64,000 nt of DNA from Palsa-506 sp963707065 (GTDB lineage: Bacteria > Actinomycetota > Actinomycetes > Streptosporangiales > Streptosporangiaceae): assembly GCA_963707065.1 (NCBI GenBank), contig CAVPPJ010000020.1, forward strand, positions 186,001-250,000, read 5' to 3'. The notes below the pieces were generated by a model. That model had not been told where the DNA came from. It worked only from the letters and a program-made list of their open reading frames with translations, and ran no database searches. Position 1 is the stretch's first letter. Each line of letters opens with the position of its first letter. This document shows, one piece after another, positions 18,701 to 27,145 of the stretch. The position numbers and the translations under genes are program-made.

Positions 18701-19703
18701 GGAATGCTGGCCGTGGGCGCCGCGGACCTGGAGCTGTGGAATCCCGTCACCCGGCAGCGGAGCGCGGCCGGGCCGGTGCCGGTGCCCGGGCCGGCGGACA
18801 GCAGGTTTGTCAACGCGGTGGCGTTCGCGCATGGCGGCAGGCTGGTGGCCATGGCTATGGCGATGGGCTGATCCAGCTATGGCGGACGACCGGAGGCCTC
18901 ATCCCGCTCGGCAGGCCGGTCCGCGCGTCCGCCCCGAAACCGGCGTCCGGCAGGGATCTCGTGGAGTCTGTCGCGTTCAGCCCAGCCGGGACGATGCTCG
19001 CGACCGGCGGTGACGACGGGACCGTGCGACTGTGGTCAGTCAGCAACCCGGCCCGTCCGCGGATGCTGGCCGCGAAGAACGACGCCGGCAAGAACTACGT
19101 GTTCTGCGTGGCGTTCAGCCCGCACGGCCGCACGCTCGCCGCGGCCAGTTCGGACGGCATCACCCGGCTGTGGAACATCAGCAACCCAGCCCGTCCGGCA
19201 TTGCTCGGCAAGCTGGCCGGGCCGCCAGTTACGCGTACTCGGCGGCCTTCAGCCCGGACGGCCGCACGCTTGCCGTCGGCAGTGCCGACAAGACCGTGCG
19301 GCTGTGGAACGTCAGTGACCCGGCCCGGCCGCGGTCGCTCGGCAAGCCGCTCACCGGTCCGGCCGGCTACGTCTACTCACTCGCGTTCAGCCCCGACGGC
19401 AAGACGCTCGCGGCGGGGGTAACGGACGGCACCGCCTGGCTGTGGAACGTCGCCGTCCCGGCCCGGCCGGCCCTGCTCGCCACTCTCACCGGGCCTGCCC
19501 AGCAAGTGTTCTCGGTGGCCTTCGGCCGTGGCGGCCGCGCGCTGGCCGCTGGCAGCGCCGACGGCACGGTCCGGCTCTGGGACACCCAGCCGCAAGCAGC
19601 GGCGGCCGCTGTCTGCGCGACCAGCGGGCAGCAGCTCAGCAGGGCAGAATGGGCGGCTTACATCCCCGGGCGCCGCTACCAGCCGACCTGCCCCACGGGC
19701 TAA
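15715..19703 (+). pseudogene. HTH - nSTAND1 NTPase - TM - WD40 propeller protein with four frame breaks
   Basis: Repaired, this is a ~1330-residue protein. It starts at GTG 15715 after AAGGGGGG. Order: XRE-like HTH (about 20-80), nSTAND1 NTPase (entry YRGLASFEQEDASVFFGR, Walker A GPSGSGKSSLL, Walker B FIVVDQFEEIF), helical region, a TM segment (VAALTALVLVTIGLAGYAF) with adjoining coiled coil, then a long run of WD40 blades (e.g. VAFSPDGRILAAAG, DKTVRLWDV). STAND NTPases act as switchable oligomerising sensors, with WD40 repeats usually sensing the ligand. Single missing bases near 16711, 17745, 18849 and 19219 each restore homologous reading. All four are one-base losses, which suggests sequence error, though a decayed gene cannot be excluded. 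No effector domain is evident. Confidence 0.8.
18859..18887 (+). repeat. Second copy of the 29 bp exact repeat, inside the WD40 region
   Basis: Identical to 15286-15314. It lies about ten bases after the third frame break (near 18849) of the WD40 gene, so the break and the repeat may have a common cause. Confidence 0.7.
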
Positions 19704-19777
19704 TGGCCAGCGAGTGGACTGGCCGCAATGGTGACCGATGTCTTGTGCAAAGTAGTTTGGAATGCAAAGCTAGTGGC

Positions 19778-20523
19778 ATGCCAGACGAATCCGCTCGCGC
19801 CCCGGACACGCCGCAGCAACTTCTTTCGGGTACCCGGGAGCTGGCCCGGCGGGTGCGGTAGGGCGCAGCGTGGTGGGTGGTTCCCGCTGGTGCTGCTGGG
19901 CTTGGTGGCGGCGGGCGCGGCGCCGTTTTACCGGGTTGGGCCGCATCCGGATGCCGTGTGCACGGCGGTGGCGGGCGGCGGCGGGGGCGGGGTCCCGGCC
20001 GGGCCGGGGGCGGGCGGCGGGGGTGGTGAAGTGCTTTGTCGTGTTCGGCTGGCCGGCTTTCTTCTACTGGGTGGCCGCGGGGGCCGGGGCGTATGTGGTG
20101 ATCGCGGGTTTCTACGTGGTCCGGGCGCGGCGGCGGGGGGTGGGCGCGCGGGCCGGGCCGTATGTCGTGGCCGGGCTGGCCGGGGTGGCGCTGGTCGCGG
20201 TGCTGTGGCTGGCGCAGCGGTCCCTGGGCGGCGGGTCCCGGTATCCGTCCGCTTTGGTGGTGCACGGGCTGAACCCGCTGCTGGGCATCGGGCTGGCGCT
20301 GTTCGTGCTGGCCCGGGCGGAGCGCAGCCGGGCGCTGCTGGTGTTCGCGGCGGCGAATCTCGCGGCGCTGCTGGCGGGCTCCTATAACGTCGGCGGGCTG
20401 CTGCGGGAGCACGGCTGGGCCGTGCCGGTGGCGTGGACGTTCGTGCCGCGGCTGTGGGCCGCCGCCGCCGTGCTGCTGCTGGCGGGTGCCGCCTTCGCCG
20501 CCGCCGGGCGGGGCCGGGGATGA
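19778..20523 (+). pseudogene. Multi-pass membrane protein paired with a winged-helix regulator, frame-broken at its N-terminal part
   Basis: The intact second half (about 20030-20523) has five hydrophobic segments (VVFGWPAFFYWVAAGAGAYV and others) and stops four bases into the regulator gene. The N-terminus appears to begin at ATG 19778 (MPDESARAPDTPQQLL), continue in another frame from about 19862 as RGGWFPLVLLGLVAAGAAPF, then return through a G-rich stretch (19970-20025). Two indels would rebuild a ~248-residue protein. I do not recognise the family. Coupling with a regulator suggests a membrane sensor or anti-regulator role. Confidence 0.5.
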
Positions 20524-20909
20524 CGCATCCGGCGAACGGGCTGGACGACGTCGTTCACCAGCGGGTCCGGCTCGGCATCCTGGCCATCGCCCGCGAGGCC
20601 CGGCGGGTCGAGTTCGGGTTCCTGCGCGCCAGCCTGGAACTGACCGCGGGCAACCTTTCCCAGCACCTCGCGGTCCTGGAGAAAGCCGGCCTGGTCAGGA
20701 TCGAGAAAGGCTACGCCGGCAAACGCGGCCGCACCTGGATCCACCTCACCGCCGCCGGGAAACACGCCCTGCACCACGAAATCACCCAGCTCAAGCACCT
20801 CATCAACCAAATCGAACACACCACCGCCGCCAGCCCGGCCGGCAGCGACGCCCGGCCGCAGCCGCAGTCCGCTACAGCGCCCGCTACGGGCACCAGCGCC
20901 GATCACTAA
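20520..20909 (+). CDS. Winged-helix transcriptional regulator (HTH_34 / ArsR-MarR-like)
   Basis: The 129-residue protein carries a winged helix: LRASLELTAGNLSQHLAVLE is the recognition region and IEKGYAGKRGRTWIHLT the wing. This matches the HTH_34 'DNA-binding protein' family related to MarR/ArsR. No metal- or redox-binding cysteines are seen. Its ATG overlaps the TGA of the membrane protein gene (ATGA), so the two are translationally coupled and probably work together. The last ~30 residues are low complexity. Confidence 0.8.
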   Translation: MTHPANGLDDVVHQRVRLGILAIAREARRVEFGFLRASLELTAGNLSQHLAVLEKAGLVRIEKGYAGKRGRTWIHLTAAGKHALHHEITQLKHLINQIEHTTAASPAGSDARPQPQSATAPATGTSADH

Positions 20910-20988
20910 GACACCGGCCTAGCGGAGTGGCAGCCAGCGCCCGCGGGCCCGGCGCGGTATTTTCCCGGGGATCGGCGAGGAGGGCGCG

Positions 20989-21831
20989 GTGCGGAGCAGG
21001 CAATACGGTCCCGATGTACTCGCGGCCGGGCGCCGGCGTCCCGGCCAAGGCCCGCTTCCGCGGGTCGTGGCTGAACACGGGCTGGTCGTCGAAGACGCCG
21101 CCGGCGAGTTCTGCGGTGCCGTGGTCCGGTGCGAGAAGGACGCTGTCACGCTGGAGGACGCCCGCGGCAGGCAGCGGGTGTTCCCGCTCAGCGCGGATGC
21201 TTTCCTGCTGGAAGGCAAGCGGGTCATGCTGGTCCGGCCGGTCCAGGCCGCCGCGCAGGACGCGGCTGGCCGTGCCGCCGCCCGGACGGCGTCCGGATCG
21301 GTAGCCGCCCCGCAGCAGCGGGCCAGGGTCGCGCGGGCAAGCCGGATCTATGTCGAGGGCCGTCAGGATGCCGAGCTCGTGGAGAAGATCTGGGGCGACG
21401 ACCTGCGCGATGTCGGCGTCGTCATCGAGTACCTCGGCGGCATCGATGACCTGCCCGCGATCGTCGCTGACTTCTCCCCCGGGCCGGTCCGCCGGCTCGG
21501 CGTCCTTGTCGATCACCTCGTGGACGGCTCAAAGGAAAGCAGGATCACCGCCAGGGCTCGTTCACCGCATGTCCTGATCACCGGGCACCCTTTCATTGAC
21601 GTCTGGGCGGCGGTCAAGCCGACCGTGGTGGGCATCCCCGGCTGGCCGGCCGTGCCCCGCGGCCAGCCGTGGAAGGAAGGCGTACTGCGCGCCATCGGGT
21701 GGCCGGAGAACACCGCGGCGGCATGGCAGCGGATCCTGGGCTCGGTGAGCTGTTTCGCGGATCTGGAGCCTGCGTTCCTCGGCCGGGTCGAGGAACTGAT
21801 CGACTTCGTCACCGCGCCTGGCAGCGAGTAG
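20989..21831 (+). CDS. DUF3097 family protein
   Basis: The 280-residue protein matches the actinobacterial DUF3097 family throughout (YGPDVLAAGRRRPG at the start; RIYVEGRQDAELVEKIWGDD in the middle; VLVDHLVDGSKESRI; HVLITGHPFIDVWAAVKP). Glu/Asp residues in these blocks are Toprim-like, hinting at nucleic acid metabolism, but no function is established to my knowledge. GTG 20989 is preceded by GAGGAGGG. Conserved across actinomycetes, so it is probably housekeeping. Confidence 0.85.
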   Translation: MRSRQYGPDVLAAGRRRPGQGPLPRVVAEHGLVVEDAAGEFCGAVVRCEKDAVTLEDARGRQRVFPLSADAFLLEGKRVMLVRPVQAAAQDAAGRAAARTASGSVAAPQQRARVARASRIYVEGRQDAELVEKIWGDDLRDVGVVIEYLGGIDDLPAIVADFSPGPVRRLGVLVDHLVDGSKESRITARARSPHVLITGHPFIDVWAAVKPTVVGIPGWPAVPRGQPWKEGVLRAIGWPENTAAAWQRILGSVSCFADLEPAFLGRVEELIDFVTAPGSE

Positions 21832-22009
21832 CGGCGCCGGACGGAGGGTCGGCGATGCGCAGCCGCTGACACGGGGCTTCACGCCCGCCGAGCGCTCCGA
21901 GGTCACGCGGCGCGCCACACCGCAGGATGTTAGTTACGCCCAGGCAGCACGCGATTCAATGCCAGACTAGGCGAGCAAAGTCAGCTGTGAGGTGCGCTGG
22001 GGGGCAAAG

Positions 22010-22975
22010 ATGACGATGCGTCTGCTGGGCCGGGCCACACTGAGTGTCGGCGTGCTGGGGGCAGTGCTGCTGACGGGGACCACGGCGACCGCCACCGCGA
22101 GCATCTCCAGCCATGCCGCGCCGCGGGTGTCAGCGGCCGGATCGTGCTCCAGCGCACCCGTCCCGAGCGGGCACTACCTGGGGCTGGTCGCCCGCGCCCT
22201 GCCGCCGCGCACGAAATACCTCCACCGGTTCGCGAAGGCTACCGGGGTCAGGCCGAACCTGATCACCTACTACCAGCACTTCGGGCGGCCATTCTCCGCC
22301 TCAGACGCCTGCATGGTCACCGGCCAGCACGCGCTGCCGTTCATCCAGATCGAGCCGTTCGCGCCGTACACGGTGAGCGGGATCGCGGACGGCGACTGGG
22401 ATTCCTACCTGAAGGCCTACGCCAGGGCAGTCAAGAAATTTGGCGCCAGGATCGCGCTGGGATTCGGCCACGAGATGAACGGCGACTGGGAACCGTGGGG
22501 CTTCGGGCACGTATCGCCGTCGGTGTTCATCGCCGCCTGGCGGCACATCCATCACGTGTTCGCCGTGGCCGGCGCGACGAATGTCACCTGGGTCTGGACA
22601 ATCAACCGGGCCGAGCACCCGCCGGAGCTGTGGTGGCCGGGCAGCAAGTACGTGACCTGGGTCGGTATCTCCGGCTACTTCCGGCATTCCTTTGACCGCT
22701 GGGCCATCGTCTTCAACAGCACGCTGGCCAGCATCGCGGAATTCAGCACTGCCCCGATCCTGATCGCGGAGACGGCCGTCGGCCCATTTCGGGATCGCCC
22801 CCGGATGATCCGCAACCTCTTCGCCGGCCTGACCAGGCACGCCCAGTTGCTCGGCTTCACCTATTTCGATCTCAACAAGTCCAGCAAAACCGAGGACTGG
22901 CGGCTGGACGGTCACAAGGGAGCGATCGCCGCGTACAAGAAGGCGGCACCGGCGTATCTCAGGCTGCCGCGCTAG
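22010..22975 (+). CDS. Secreted GH26-like glycosyl hydrolase (beta-mannanase family)
   Basis: The 321-residue protein has a Sec signal peptide (MTMRLLGRATLSVGVLGAVL...), then a GH26-type (beta/alpha)8 core. The acid/base Glu is in ALGFGHEMNGDWEPWG and the probable nucleophile Glu in ILIAETAVGPF. The family hydrolyses beta-mannans or related glucans outside the cell. ATG 22010 was preferred to GTG 21992 because the signal peptide starts there and GGGGGG precedes it. The gene stands alone; a 240-base convergent gap with an inverted repeat follows. Confidence 0.85.
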   Translation: MTMRLLGRATLSVGVLGAVLLTGTTATATASISSHAAPRVSAAGSCSSAPVPSGHYLGLVARALPPRTKYLHRFAKATGVRPNLITYYQHFGRPFSASDACMVTGQHALPFIQIEPFAPYTVSGIADGDWDSYLKAYARAVKKFGARIALGFGHEMNGDWEPWGFGHVSPSVFIAAWRHIHHVFAVAGATNVTWVWTINRAEHPPELWWPGSKYVTWVGISGYFRHSFDRWAIVFNSTLASIAEFSTAPILIAETAVGPFRDRPRMIRNLFAGLTRHAQLLGFTYFDLNKSSKTEDWRLDGHKGAIAAYKKAAPAYLRLPR

Positions 22976-23096
22976 CCGCCGGAAGCGGGGATCGGGGCCG
23001 GGAGCCGGGGATTCGCGGCAGCAGGCCCGGAGCTCCCGGCGCCTATCGCGCGGCCGGGGCACTGGCTTCCGGCTCCCTGGCTCCTGTGGATAACCA

Positions 23097-23146
23097 TTAT
23101 CAGTTCGGATTTTGCACGCTATAGCGACTAATATTCGAACTGATAA
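23097..23146. repeat. AT-rich 11 bp inverted repeat between convergent genes
   Basis: ttatcagttcg (23097-23107) and cgaactgataa (23136-23146) are perfect complements separated by 28 bases of AT-rich DNA, in a window of high GC. Both arms are flanked by ataacc. It sits between the 3' ends of the GH26 and the hypothetical gene. A bidirectional terminator, a recombination site or a mobile-element end are all possible. Confidence 0.55.
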
Positions 23147-23216
23147 CCGATGCGGGCCAGGGGCTGGGACCGCCGGGGGGCGGGATGCGGGCCAGGGGGC
23201 CGGTGCGGCTGGCCGG

Positions 23217-23864
23217 CTATCGGGCATCCTCGACGCCCGGGGCAGCGGGCGGGCGCATGTGCAGCGGCGGCATTTTGTCCAGGCTGTCGATGGTGAGCTG
23301 CTGCGCATCCGCCAGCACGGCGTCTTGCTGCTGCTGCGCTTTCTCGGCAGTTTGCTTTGCCAGTTCTGATGCCAGGCCGCCCAGCTGCCGCACGCCGGTG
23401 TCGTCGACGAGCACGTGGCTCGTCGCAAGGATCGCAATACCCTCCACTCGCCGCTTGACCTGCCCGGGCGGCGAAAGAGCTGCCCCTACCTTCGTTGCCT
23501 CAAATGGATTAGCCGAATGCGTGGTCAGCCTGTTGCGTTCCTCGATTACCCATTTATGATATTTCAGCACCTCGCCCTGCAGCGGCAGGGATTGCACGTC
23601 TTCGGCCCCCAGCCCGAACCGCTTGCCCTTGGCAAAGCAGCGGCCGTAGGCAACCAGCGCCGCCGACCAGAGTGCCTGCGGCACGACCGCATTCCGGTCC
23701 TCCTCAGGTACGGCCAGCTCGGTAAGCAGCCGCTTGCAGCATTCCATGACAAATTGCAGATCACCGATTATCGACGCCTGGTCGGCGAGGACCTGCGCTG
23801 AGGGCACGTCAAGGGCAACCGTCAGCATCTGGGCCTCCGGCGATACCGCGTTCGTCCCGGCCAT
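23217..23864 (-). CDS. Hypothetical protein, possibly HEPN-like
   Basis: The 215-residue, largely helical protein is not one I can name. Conserved-looking blocks are ALWSAALVAYGRCFAKGKR and EERNRLTTHSANPFE. The latter contains R-x5-H (RNRLTTH), reminiscent of the RNase motif of HEPN-domain proteins, but this is only a motif resemblance. The C-terminal part is Gln/Ala-rich and probably a coiled coil. Its base composition is lower in GC than its neighbours, a mild sign of transfer. The start at ATG 23864 has GGGGAAG upstream. Confidence 0.55.
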   Translation of the reverse strand: MAGTNAVSPEAQMLTVALDVPSAQVLADQASIIGDLQFVMECCKRLLTELAVPEEDRNAVVPQALWSAALVAYGRCFAKGKRFGLGAEDVQSLPLQGEVLKYHKWVIEERNRLTTHSANPFEATKVGAALSPPGQVKRRVEGIAILATSHVLVDDTGVRQLGGLASELAKQTAEKAQQQQDAVLADAQQLTIDSLDKMPPLHMRPPAAPGVEDAR

Positions 23865-24055
23865 ACTTCCCCGTTCCGGTGCGCTGACTGGGTGGGCTAC
23901 CTGGGTGGGCTACCTGAGCTGAGATTCTGACACGGGAACGGCCCGCGCCCGGTCTCACATAGTGACAAGTCCCCGGCAGCCAGCCTCAGCGCCCGCGGTG
24001 CCATAGCCGCCCCGGCCACGCCCGCCGGACCGGTCCCGGTGTGACCAGCTATGGC

Positions 24056-24609
24056 TCATCCGCGTGCTGGCCACTCGTCCTCGAGCATCGCGTACACGAC
24101 CTCATCGCTCCACTCGCCCTGAAGGATCCGTCTGCGCGAAATGCGCCTCACGGCGCATGCCGAGGCGGTCAAGGACCGCGCGGATGCCGCATTCCGCGCG
24201 TCGGTACGGCCGACGATCCGATGCAGCCCGAATTCATCGAAGCCCAGCCGCAGCATCACCCTGGCCGCCTCGGTGGCATAGCCCCGGCCGCCGTAACCCG
24301 GATGGAATACAAGCCAATCTCGCCCTGCCGGTGCTCCTGCTCCGCACGAACAGCACGACCTCACCGATCACCGTGCCGGTCTCCGGCAGCACGACTGCCA
24401 GGCGAGGCTGCCGCCCTCGCCGTCAGGTATCGTCGCCAGGATCCTCTCCGCCAGCACCTCCCGCACCTGTCGCGATCGCGGGCACCGACAAGCAGGTAAC
24501 GCGCCACCTCGGGCCGGGACTGGATGTCGTACACATCGTCGAGATCACCGATGGCGTACGGCCGGAGTAGGAGCCGCGCCGTCCTGAGCGGATAGTCGTG
24601 CTGCGCCAT
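24056..24609 (-). pseudogene. GNAT (RimJ/RimL-type) acetyltransferase, heavily frame-broken
   Basis: The N-terminus from ATG 24609 (LRTARLLLRPYAIGDLDDVY) and the C-terminal blocks (HPGYGGRGYATEAARVMLRL, FGLHRIVGRTDARNAASAR, ILQGEWSDEVVYAMLEDEW) are clear RimJ/RimL GNAT elements with the acetyl-CoA loop. About five or six frame changes are needed between about 24105 and 24495 to join them. This density exceeds that elsewhere in the window, so true decay is more likely here. A closely related intact GNAT lies at 29326. Confidence 0.7.
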
Positions 24610-24729
24610 TACCCGACCGTATGGCCCCGGCCACAAGCCGCGAAGGCGGGGACCGGCGCGGCTACGCTATCCCTGGCGGCGTGATCCACTACATACGTAG
24701 CCTTCTGTCCTACCGTTCAAGAGGGGGCC

Positions 24730-25520
24730 ATGACAGTCATCACCATGATCGTTTCGAACAGCTGCTGGCTGGGCCGCGGCCAGCGAGGCCTCGTGACCAC
24801 CGCCGGGCCCGGCCGCTGCTCGTCGTCAGCGCGCACGCCGCTGACTTCGTGTGGCGGGCCGCGGGCTACATCGCCGTCGTCACGGCGGCCGGGGGCACTG
24901 CCCACGTTCTCTGCCTTTCCTTCGGGGAACGCGGCGAATCGCCGGGAGCGTGGAAACAGCCGGGGATGACCCTGGAGCGGGTCAAGGAGATCAGGCAGGC
25001 CGAGGCGCAGGAGGCAGCCGACGCGCTCGGTGCCACCGTGAGATTCCTGGACAAGGGCGATTACCCCCTGCCGGGGGGCGGGGAGATCGCGCTGGAACTG
25101 GCCGAGCTGATGCGTGAGCTGCAGCCGGAGGTCATCCTCACCCACGCGCAGTCCGATCCCTACAACTACGACCACCCGGTGGCGGCCGATCTCACGCTGC
25201 GGGCCCGGGTGCTCGCGCAGGCCCTGGGGCGCGAGTCGCAGTACCCGCCGCTGGGCGCGCCGCCGGCGTTCCGGTTCGAGCCGCATCAGCCGGAGATGTG
25301 CGGGTTCATGCCGGACGTGCTGGTCGATATCACCGCAGTGTTCGACCGCAAGCTGGCGGCCATGGCGGCGATGCGGTCCCAGGAGCATCTCGTGAGCTAC
25401 TACCGCGGCCTCGCCGAGCGGCGCGGCGTGCAGGCGGTGCGCAACGGCGGATCTCGCGCGATCCGTTACGCCGAGGCGTACCAGCGGGTCTTCCCGCAGG
25501 TCAGCGGAGTGCTGGCGTGA
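24730..25520 (+). CDS. PIG-L/LmbE family hydrolase, GalB (4-oxalomesaconate hydratase)-like
   Basis: The domain begins with LLVVSAHAADFVWRAAGYIA, the zinc-binding block in the variant seen in GalB-type 4-oxalomesaconate hydratases rather than the AHPDD of deacetylases. LTHAQSDPYNYDHPVAADLT carries further ligands. The next gene is a CHA-aldolase-like protein joined by a GTGA overlap, which fits gallate/protocatechuate 4,5-cleavage catabolism. The start is unclear. ATG 24730 has AAGAGGGGG before it but is one frame off, implying an indel near 24750; the main frame itself is open back to 24621 (GTG 24681 also possible). Confidence 0.75.
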
Positions 25521-26212
25521 GGCCCGTAGTGATTGTCGATCCGCCGCGCGCGGATCCGGGGGTGGTCGCCGAACTCGGCGCGCTCGGCGTGGCCACCGTG
25601 CACGAGGCGGCAGGCCGGACCGGGTTGCTCGGCTCGCGGCTGCGGCCCGTCTGGCCGGGTGCCCGGATGGCGGGAACTGCCGTGACCGTGCTGTGCTGGC
25701 CGGGCGACAATCTCATGATCCACGTAGCCGTGGAGCAGGCCAGCCCGGGCGACGTGCTGGTCATCACCACGACGTCCCCGTCCGATGACGGCTTCGTGGG
25801 CGAGCTGATCACGACGGCGCTGGCGGCCCGGGAGGTGCGGGGCCTGGTCACCACCACCGGGGTCCGGGATGTCGCCGCGATTACCCGGGCGCGGTTTCCG
25901 GTGTGGTCGCAGTCGGTCAGCGCCCAGGGCACGGTGAAGGCGACAGCAGGGTCGGTGAACGTGCCGGTCTGCATCGCCGGAACGGTGGTGGCGCCCGGCG
26001 ATGCGGTGATCGCCGACGAGGACGGCGTGGTCTGCATCCCCCGCGCCGATGCCGCGACGGTGGCGGCGAGCGGGAAGCGCCGGGCGGAACGGGAGGACGC
26101 GGCGCGGGCGGCCTTCGCGCGGGGCGAGCTCAGCCTGGACCGCTACGGCCTCCGGGCGGAGCTTGAGCGCCTCGGCGTCGCCTATATCCGGGCGAATCCC
26201 GACGGCCGCTAG
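25517..26212 (+). CDS. RraA-like 4-carboxy-4-hydroxy-2-oxoadipate aldolase / oxaloacetate decarboxylase
   Basis: The ~231-residue protein belongs to the RraA/HMG-CHA aldolase fold: LGVATVHEAAGRTGLL, PGDNLMIHVAVEQASPGDVL, REVRGLVTTTGVRDVAAI (the G-x-RD metal/substrate site) and DEDGVVCIPR. In class II pyruvate aldolases this fold cleaves CHA to pyruvate and oxaloacetate. GTG 25517 overlaps the upstream stop (GTGA). Pairing with a GalB-like hydratase supports the last two steps of the meta-cleavage pathway. No ring-cleavage dioxygenase is in the window. Confidence 0.8.
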   Translation: MRPVVIVDPPRADPGVVAELGALGVATVHEAAGRTGLLGSRLRPVWPGARMAGTAVTVLCWPGDNLMIHVAVEQASPGDVLVITTTSPSDDGFVGELITTALAAREVRGLVTTTGVRDVAAITRARFPVWSQSVSAQGTVKATAGSVNVPVCIAGTVVAPGDAVIADEDGVVCIPRADAATVAASGKRRAEREDAARAAFARGELSLDRYGLRAELERLGVAYIRANPDGR

Positions 26213-26247
26213 CCATGACCCGCGAGCGGCAGGCGCCTGCGCCGGAG

Positions 26248-26607
26248 CTAGCCGATTGCCGCCGTGTGTCCGCTGAGCTCGCGGATCAGCCTCGACTTCG
26301 ACCGCGCGCCGACGATCTCCGCGACCAGCTCACCGGCCACGTACAGCTGCAGCGTGGGCATGGCCAGCACCGCCCGCTGCGACGCGGTGACCGGATTGTC
26401 GTCGGCATTCAGCGACACCACGCGCAGCCGCCCTGCGTGCTCCACGGCGATCTGCTCCAGGACCGGCGCCATCATCCGGCACGGCCCGCACCAGGGCGCC
26501 CAGAACTCCACCAGCACGGGTTCCGCCGCGCCGAGCACCACGTCAGCGAAGTCCGCATCAGTCACCGCGGCGACCGTGCGCGCGGGACTGCCGATTCCAG
26601 CAGGCAT
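26248..26607 (-). CDS. Thioredoxin
   Basis: About 119 residues from ATG 26607, which has GGGAG upstream on the minus strand; the longer frame from 26679 overlaps the MerR gene. The active site is FWAPWCGPCRMMAPVL and the cis-Pro loop AMPTLQLYV, as in classical thioredoxins. It reduces protein disulfides in the cytoplasm. It is the second gene after a MerR regulator (gap 32 bases), so regulator and redox protein form an operon. Confidence 0.9.
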   Translation of the reverse strand: MPAGIGSPARTVAAVTDADFADVVLGAAEPVLVEFWAPWCGPCRMMAPVLEQIAVEHAGRLRVVSLNADDNPVTASQRAVLAMPTLQLYVAGELVAEIVGARSKSRLIRELSGHTAAIG

Positions 26608-26639
26608 GCTCGTTCTCCCTTCGGTAGGAACAATCCGGG

Positions 26640-27056
26640 TCATCGCAGTGGCAGCGAACCGGGCCGGGAGAACTCGCACTGAGGATCACCCGCGGCCTGC
26701 GCCCGGGCCGCCAGTGCGTGCGCCAGCTGCGCCTGCAGCTCCCCGCGCACTAGCGATAGCCGGGCCAGGTAGCCGTCGATGTCGGCGAGCTTGCGCCGGT
26801 ACACGGCGATGGAGTCCGGGCAGCTGCCGCTGACGGAGTTGCCTGCCCGCAGGCACTCCACGAACGGCCGGGTCTCCTCCAGGCTGAACCCGAGACCGGC
26901 CAGCGCACGGATCTCGTCCACTGCCCGCAGCTCCGCGGCGGAGTAGTCCCGGTAGCCGTTCGCCGCCCGCCGGGCCGTCACCAGGCCCAGTGCCTCATAG
27001 TGGCGCAGTGTCCGGGTACTCACCCCGGCGCGTCGCGCCAGCTCGCCGATCCGCAT
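26640..27056 (-). CDS. MerR family transcriptional regulator
   Basis: The 138-residue protein opens with the MerR DNA-binding domain (MRIGELARRAGVSTRTLRHY, NGYRDYSAAEL), followed by a dimerisation helix. Cysteines occur at FVECLRAGNSVSGSCPDS and near the C-terminus (DPQCEF). Their position and the downstream thioredoxin gene suggest redox or thiol sensing, which is an inference. It probably controls its own operon from a promoter upstream of 27056; MerR regulators act on promoters with long spacers. Confidence 0.88.
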   Translation of the reverse strand: MRIGELARRAGVSTRTLRHYEALGLVTARRAANGYRDYSAAELRAVDEIRALAGLGFSLEETRPFVECLRAGNSVSGSCPDSIAVYRRKLADIDGYLARLSLVRGELQAQLAHALAARAQAAGDPQCEFSRPGSLPLR

Positions 27057-27145
27057 CGCTGTCTCCCCTCGATCCCGACGCTAGACCTTGACGCCGGCGT
27101 CAACGCAAGCGCCGCGGGGGCGATTCCGTCGCTGACCGCGCGAGG

